From a virus, in the IMG/VR virus record IMGVR_UViG_3300043331_001017, positions 1 through 28,925 of that record: a stretch of DNA of 28,925 bases. The stretch is one strand, 5' to 3'. The notes below the pieces were generated by a model that was not told the origin of the DNA, made no database searches, and saw only the letters and a program-made list of their open reading frames with translations. The stretch's first letter is position 1, and the number at the start of each line of letters is the position of its first letter. Position numbers and translations under genes: made by a program. Of this stretch, positions 25,871 through 28,925 are shown one piece after another.

Positions 25871-26698
25871 TCAATCTTCCTCCTCCACCTCCCACAGCGC
25901 CCGCTCCCAGCTCCCCGCCGCCGGCCGGTCGCTGCCCTCGGCCCGCTCTCGCCCGCCCTCTCGCGCGAGCGCGGCCTTCCGGCGCACGTCCGCGCGGTCG
26001 AGCATCTCCTGGAGCTGCTTCTTCGTCCGCTGGTCGCTCGTCTGCGCGAGCAGGAAGCGGAGGTTGGCGACGCCGAGCGTCTCCTTCACCCCCTCCTGGC
26101 TCCCGAGCTTGTCGGGCCACTCGACCTCCCACAGCGCCTCGAACGCAGCCCGGCCGGCCGCCTCGACTTCCTGCTCGCTCGGCTCGACCAGCCCCGCGCG
26201 CAGCTCGGCCTCGGCGTGGCGCGCGAGCGCCGAACGGCAGGCGCCGGCCTTGAGCCCTGACGCCGAGACGAAGCTCGCCGCGAACTGCTCGAGCGCCCCG
26301 AACAGCATCGCCGCGGCGTCGACGTCGCCGGCGGTTGCCCGGCCGACCGGCTCGGCCAGCTCCGCCCGGGCGAGCGCCCCGAACGCCTTCGGCAGGTCGC
26401 GCACCTTCTCGCGCTTTACCCGCTCCCCGTAGAAGCGGAACTCCCCGACCACGACGTCCCGGTGCCCGTGCTTGTTCGAGCGGAACCAGGCGAGCACCCG
26501 CTGATCCGCCGCCGCGGCGAGGTCGCGGGCGAGGGCGGATAGCTCGCGCGCTCGCAGGATCAGCTCGGCGGCATCATCGTGGGCGCCGTCGGCGAGGTCG
26601 AGGGCCTCGACCAGGATGGTGAAGCGCAGGTGCAGGAGGGCGAGAGCTTCGCCAACCGACTTGCCGAGCGCCTCAAGAGCAGGGCGGCCGGCGGTCAC
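25871..26698 (-). CDS. Hypothetical helical protein downstream of the ERF gene
   Basis: A 275-residue protein from a GTG overlapping the ERF gene TGA as GTGA. It is helical (LGKSVGEALALLHLRFTILV, AAELILRARELSALARDLA) with a KHGHRDVVVGEFRFYGERVK strand segment and FEALWEVEWPDKLGSQEGVK. It ends in a short acidic Trp tip (ALWEVEEED). Phage annealing proteins are commonly paired with an exonuclease or accessory protein; the catalytic motifs of lambda exonuclease/YqaJ or RecE are not seen here. Its role is therefore an open question, with recombination accessory as the leading guess from position. Confidence 0.7.
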   Translation of the reverse strand: MTAGRPALEALGKSVGEALALLHLRFTILVEALDLADGAHDDAAELILRARELSALARDLAAAADQRVLAWFRSNKHGHRDVVVGEFRFYGERVKREKVRDLPKAFGALARAELAEPVGRATAGDVDAAAMLFGALEQFAASFVSASGLKAGACRSALARHAEAELRAGLVEPSEQEVEAAGRAAFEALWEVEWPDKLGSQEGVKETLGVANLRFLLAQTSDQRTKKQLQEMLDRADVRRKAALAREGGRERAEGSDRPAAGSWERALWEVEEED

Positions 26699-28224
26699 GA
26701 GGCGCCGCCTTCCTCGGCGATCCCGTGCCGCCGCACGGCCGCCTCGACCAGGGCGATCGCCGCCGCCTTGGAGAGCTTCTCGCCGGCCGCCGGCAAATCC
26801 TCTTCGGGGATGGAGCCCTGCGCGACCATGGCGCGCACGAGCTGCCCGAGCATCTTGGCATCCATCGCGCGCCACCCCGCCGGCATCTTGCCGCGGTCGC
26901 CGGCGTGGCCGTTGGTCGCCGGAGGCGCCGCGGGCTCGGAGGTTGCCGTCGGCGCCGCCGGGAACGCCGCGAGCACCGCGGAGACCGCCGGGGCGAGGAC
27001 CAGCGGCAGATCCGCGAGCGTCTCCAGCTCCAGCGCCGCCACGACCGCCGCCTCAGCCTCCGCGCTCGTGCGGCCCCCGTTGTCGCCCTTCCGGTAGATC
27101 GCCATCTTGGCGGCGCCGCCCTCCGTGCCGGTGAGGCCCTGGCGGATTGCCTCCGGGTAGTGCTCGGCGAGCCGGTCGCGAACATCGCGCAGCACGGCCC
27201 ACGCCGCCGCTTCGTCCTCGCCCGGGAAGTCCTCGTGCGCTCCTGAGAGGCGGTCGAGAATGTCGGCGATGTGAGGGATCGCCAGCCCATCGGCCCCTTG
27301 GGCAGGCTCGCTCTCGGCCGTGGCCGCTGGCCCCGGCGTCGCCACCGGCTCGTCCGCTCCCTCCGACGCGTCCTTGGCGCGGTCGTACTCGGCGAGGATC
27401 TCGGCCTCGGGGAAGCGCTTCAAGGCGCGCGCGACCCACGTCTGCCCGAACGGCCGCTTGCGGGCGTCCACCCGCGGCAGGTCCTCGAGCATGCAGCTCA
27501 GCTCCGTGCCGACCGCCCGCTCGACGCCGACGATCGACCAGCCGGACCGCTTGACGATCTCCGGCAACAGCAGCCGGGTGGCGTAGTCGTGGCCGATGGG
27601 CTCGGATTCGGAGCGCTTCAACTCGGCGCGGATCGCATCCCACACCGCTGGCCAGGGCGGCGGCTCCTGGTTCTCGTCCTCGGCGCTGGGCTCGATCGGC
27701 GGCGCCGGCTCGGCGCGCTGCGGTTGTGCCCGGTGCGCGCGGCCGACGGCATGATCCCGCCGGTCCTGCCAGCGCTGCGCGGACTGCTGCGCCCGCTGGC
27801 CGTCGTCGTCGTCGGCCGGGGCGAGGTTGAGGAGAGCCAGGTAGGCGTACCGGCGTGCGTAGGTGATCGCCGAACCCACCGACTGCGGCTCCGGGCCGCA
27901 CGGCAGCCGGAGCCGCCGAGAGATCCACTCCCCCGACTCGTGGAGCAGGATCGTCTCGACCGCGACCCCGCCGGACTCGTGGGAGTCGGGGAGCTGCATC
28001 ACGATCAGGCCGTGCTCCGCGAGCGCCGGCGCGGTCGCCCCGATCGCCGCATCAAGCGAGGCGTAGCGCCAGCGCTTACCGCCCTCCTTGCCGGCCGTCT
28101 GCTCCTTCTCGATGCGCTCGAACTTCGCCCGCGCCGCCGCGAGCGCCTTCACCAGGTTCCCGAGTTGCGGGCTCTGCCCGCCCGCCGCCACCGGCCCGCC
28201 GCCACTTCCGTTCTCTGTCGCCAT
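26695..28224 (-). CDS. erf: ERF-family single-strand annealing protein
   Basis: A 509-residue protein with GGGGAGG nine bases before the ATG. The N-terminal domain (about 20-145) is ERF: RYASLDAAIGATAPALAEHG, the VAVETILLHESGEWI segment and GSAITYARRYAYLALLNLAP followed by ADDDDG. ERF proteins anneal complementary single strands in phage recombination and genome circularisation. After a long charged linker, two further helical segments (about 190-290 and 320-509) are not part of the minimal domain; the protein is about twice as long as typical ERF proteins. The linkers are rich in Pro/Ala/Glu. The gene heads the early right-hand operon and is driven by the promoter at 28342-28371. Confidence 0.87.
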   Translation of the reverse strand: MATENGSGGGPVAAGGQSPQLGNLVKALAAARAKFERIEKEQTAGKEGGKRWRYASLDAAIGATAPALAEHGLIVMQLPDSHESGGVAVETILLHESGEWISRRLRLPCGPEPQSVGSAITYARRYAYLALLNLAPADDDDGQRAQQSAQRWQDRRDHAVGRAHRAQPQRAEPAPPIEPSAEDENQEPPPWPAVWDAIRAELKRSESEPIGHDYATRLLLPEIVKRSGWSIVGVERAVGTELSCMLEDLPRVDARKRPFGQTWVARALKRFPEAEILAEYDRAKDASEGADEPVATPGPAATAESEPAQGADGLAIPHIADILDRLSGAHEDFPGEDEAAAWAVLRDVRDRLAEHYPEAIRQGLTGTEGGAAKMAIYRKGDNGGRTSAEAEAAVVAALELETLADLPLVLAPAVSAVLAAFPAAPTATSEPAAPPATNGHAGDRGKMPAGWRAMDAKMLGQLVRAMVAQGSIPEEDLPAAGEKLSKAAAIALVEAAVRRHGIAEEGGAS

Positions 28225-28260
28225 CGTGCTATCCTCCCCTTGGTCATCCGGTCATCCACC

Positions 28261-28330
28261 GGGCCGCCCTCGTTCCCCGGCGGCCCCGCCCCGACCCGCC
28301 CTCCTCGTCAACCCTCCCGGGGAGGGCGGG
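28261..28330 (-). promoter_or_regulatory. Structured 5' leader of the ERF operon
   Basis: The leader between the promoter and the ERF ATG is about 110 bases. It can form several GC-rich stems: 28261-28268 with 28279-28286 (8 bp); 28295-28304 with 28321-28330 (10 bp); or instead 28312-28317 with 28321-28326. The second and third share an arm and exclude each other. This looks like an attenuator-type switch, but no U-run is present, so control by folding is an inference. Confidence 0.5.
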
Positions 28331-28341
28331 ATCGGGCTGTC

Positions 28342-28371
28342 AGTCTACTCGCAGGCGGGACGGCGTGTCAA
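28342..28371 (-). promoter_or_regulatory. Promoter for the ERF operon
   Basis: TTGACA (28366-28371) and TAGACT (28342-28347) on the minus strand, 18 bases apart. The -35 box forms one half of a palindrome (28364-28383) shared with the divergent promoter. The transcript would carry a leader of about 110 bases. Confidence 0.75.
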
Positions 28372-28375
28372 CATC

Positions 28376-28405
28376 TTGACACGACACCGCGACCGCGCGT
28401 AGACT
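28376..28405 (+). promoter_or_regulatory. Promoter for the ribbon-helix-helix gene, leaderless
   Basis: TTGACA (28376-28381) and TAGACT (28400-28405), 18 bases apart. The ATG at 28412 is six bases after the -10 box, with CCGCCC between them and no ribosome site, so the message is probably leaderless. Confidence 0.77.
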
Positions 28406-28411
28406 CCGCCC

Positions 28412-28606
28412 ATGAGCGAATCTACCGTCCAGGTACGTGTCAGCGCCGGGCCGAAGCGTGCGCTCTCGAAGGCGTCGAAGCGCCTCCGGGTGCCCGAGCG
28501 CTTCCTGCTCGACCGCCTGATCGAGCAAGACCTGCCCGACCTTGAGGCGCGGCTGAGCAAGCCCGCGCCCGTCGTGCCGACGGCGGTCGGGGAGGGCGCG
28601 CGATGA
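28412..28606 (+). CDS. Ribbon-helix-helix-like small regulator
   Basis: A 64-residue basic protein. It begins with a strand STVQVRVS and then helices AGPKRALSKASKRLRVPERF and LLDRLIEQDLPDLEARL, which is the ribbon-helix-helix layout of Arc/CopG-type regulators. The strand would enter the DNA groove in a dimer. It is transcribed from its own promoter facing away from the ERF operon, so control of both promoters is likely through the palindrome at 28364-28383. The ATG lies six bases after the -10 box. The TGA overlaps the next ATG as ATGA. The remainder after residue 50 is disordered. Confidence 0.72.
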   Translation: MSESTVQVRVSAGPKRALSKASKRLRVPERFLLDRLIEQDLPDLEARLSKPAPVVPTAVGEGAR

Positions 28607-28925
28607 CCGCCGCACCGCCGCCGCTCCTCTCCTCCACCCCCGACGGCTCCGCCGTCCCGCAAGCCTTCGCCCTGATCGGCGAGGCCGAGATCAAGACCGA
28701 CGCTCGCGGCCGGCAGCGGCTCACCGGGCAGCTCGTGGACATCGGCGGCTCCATTCCCTTCGTGCTCTGGGAGGTCGGCTTCGCGCCGCCGGACCTCGTG
28801 CCGGGCGACGCGGTGTCCGTCACGGGATCGATGGGCTCCTACCGGGGCGAGCCGCAGTTCACGGTCAACGGGATGCGCCGGGCGACCGAAGCGGATCGCG
28901 GGCGAGGGCTCGACGAAGGGCGGCT
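28603..28925 (+). CDS. OB-fold nucleic-acid-binding protein, incomplete at window edge
   Basis: The frame is open from the ATG at 28603 to the edge (107 codons). Its ATG overlaps the upstream TGA as ATGA. The region FALIGEAEIKTDARGRQRLT, GQLVDIGGSIPFVLWEV, LVPGDAVSVTGSMGSYRGEP and QFTVNGMRR follows an OB-fold: strand with Lys/Arg, 'g.l.D..G.i...vw', 'l..Gd.v.v.G....Y.G..qf.v'. This is close to the OB domain of YhaM-type exoribonucleases and to small single-strand-binding proteins. Only the first part is present, so the rest (a nuclease domain or none) is unknown. Partnership with ERF in recombination is possible. Confidence 0.7.
   Translation, partial: MTAAPPPLLSSTPDGSAVPQAFALIGEAEIKTDARGRQRLTGQLVDIGGSIPFVLWEVGFAPPDLVPGDAVSVTGSMGSYRGEPQFTVNGMRRATEADRGRGLDEGR

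Noticed and set aside
1-28925. Integrase, attachment site, lysis genes, tRNA genes
   Set aside because: None recognised in any frame or by cloverleaf-like sequence. Their absence from this window does not show absence from the genome.

Overview
The window is a block of a tailed double-stranded DNA phage genome (or a prophage of one). It is very GC-rich, with G or C at most third codon positions and many GTG starts. It encodes a siphovirus-type head and connector module, a DNA packaging module, a DnaC-type replication module and an ERF annealing protein. No host housekeeping gene, rRNA, tRNA, integrase or attachment site is visible, so the host and the lifestyle (temperate or virulent) cannot be fixed. 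Genes are packed tightly: most junctions are GTGA, ATGA or TGATG overlaps, which implies extensive translational coupling.

Layout. (a) 1-10746, minus strand, the late module in transcription order from right to left: small terminase (DUF2280-like), large terminase, a two-helix membrane protein, a portal fused to a MuF-type C-terminus, S78 prohead protease, HK97-fold major capsid protein with an inserted domain, a small head protein, a head-tail connector, a virion-morphogenesis (Mu gpG-like) protein, a terminator-like tail protein, a small protein and a probable tail protein cut by the window edge. (b) 10789-12096, minus: small proteins, an HNH nuclease next to the terminases, and an XRE regulator. 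(c) 12097-12314: a divergent promoter region with paired operator-like repeats. (d) 12315-15392, plus strand: four small coupled genes, a DNA methyltransferase and a helical protein. (e) 15357-25788, minus: a metallopeptidase coupled to a short XRE protein, a DUF5131 (Gp37/Gp68) protein, two nearly identical 101-residue proteins in different places, HNH nucleases, a ParB-methyltransferase-HNH fusion, a DnaC-like loader and replication initiator, a lone Phd-like antitoxin, small zinc-finger proteins and a possible ADP-ribosyltransferase-fold protein. (f) 25871-28224, minus: ERF protein and a downstream partner. (g) 28225-28411: a second divergent promoter region, then plus-strand ribbon-helix-helix and OB-fold genes running off the right edge.

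How it works together. Early genes on the right (ERF, DnaC loader, initiator) would recombine DNA and recruit the host replicative helicase. The two methyltransferases may modify phage DNA. The left module packages DNA and builds the capsid. Seven promoters share TTGACA, a 17-18 bp spacer and a TAnnnT -10 box. Four of them place the start codon only 6-7 bases after the -10 box, so those messages are probably leaderless. Small hairpins recur just ahead of Shine-Dalgarno sites in the middle region. The most unusual items are the ParB-methyltransferase-HNH fusion, the capsid insertion, the portal-MuF fusion, the coupled XRE-metallopeptidase pair, the duplicated 101-residue gene with its hairpin cassettes, and the shared leaderless promoter class.
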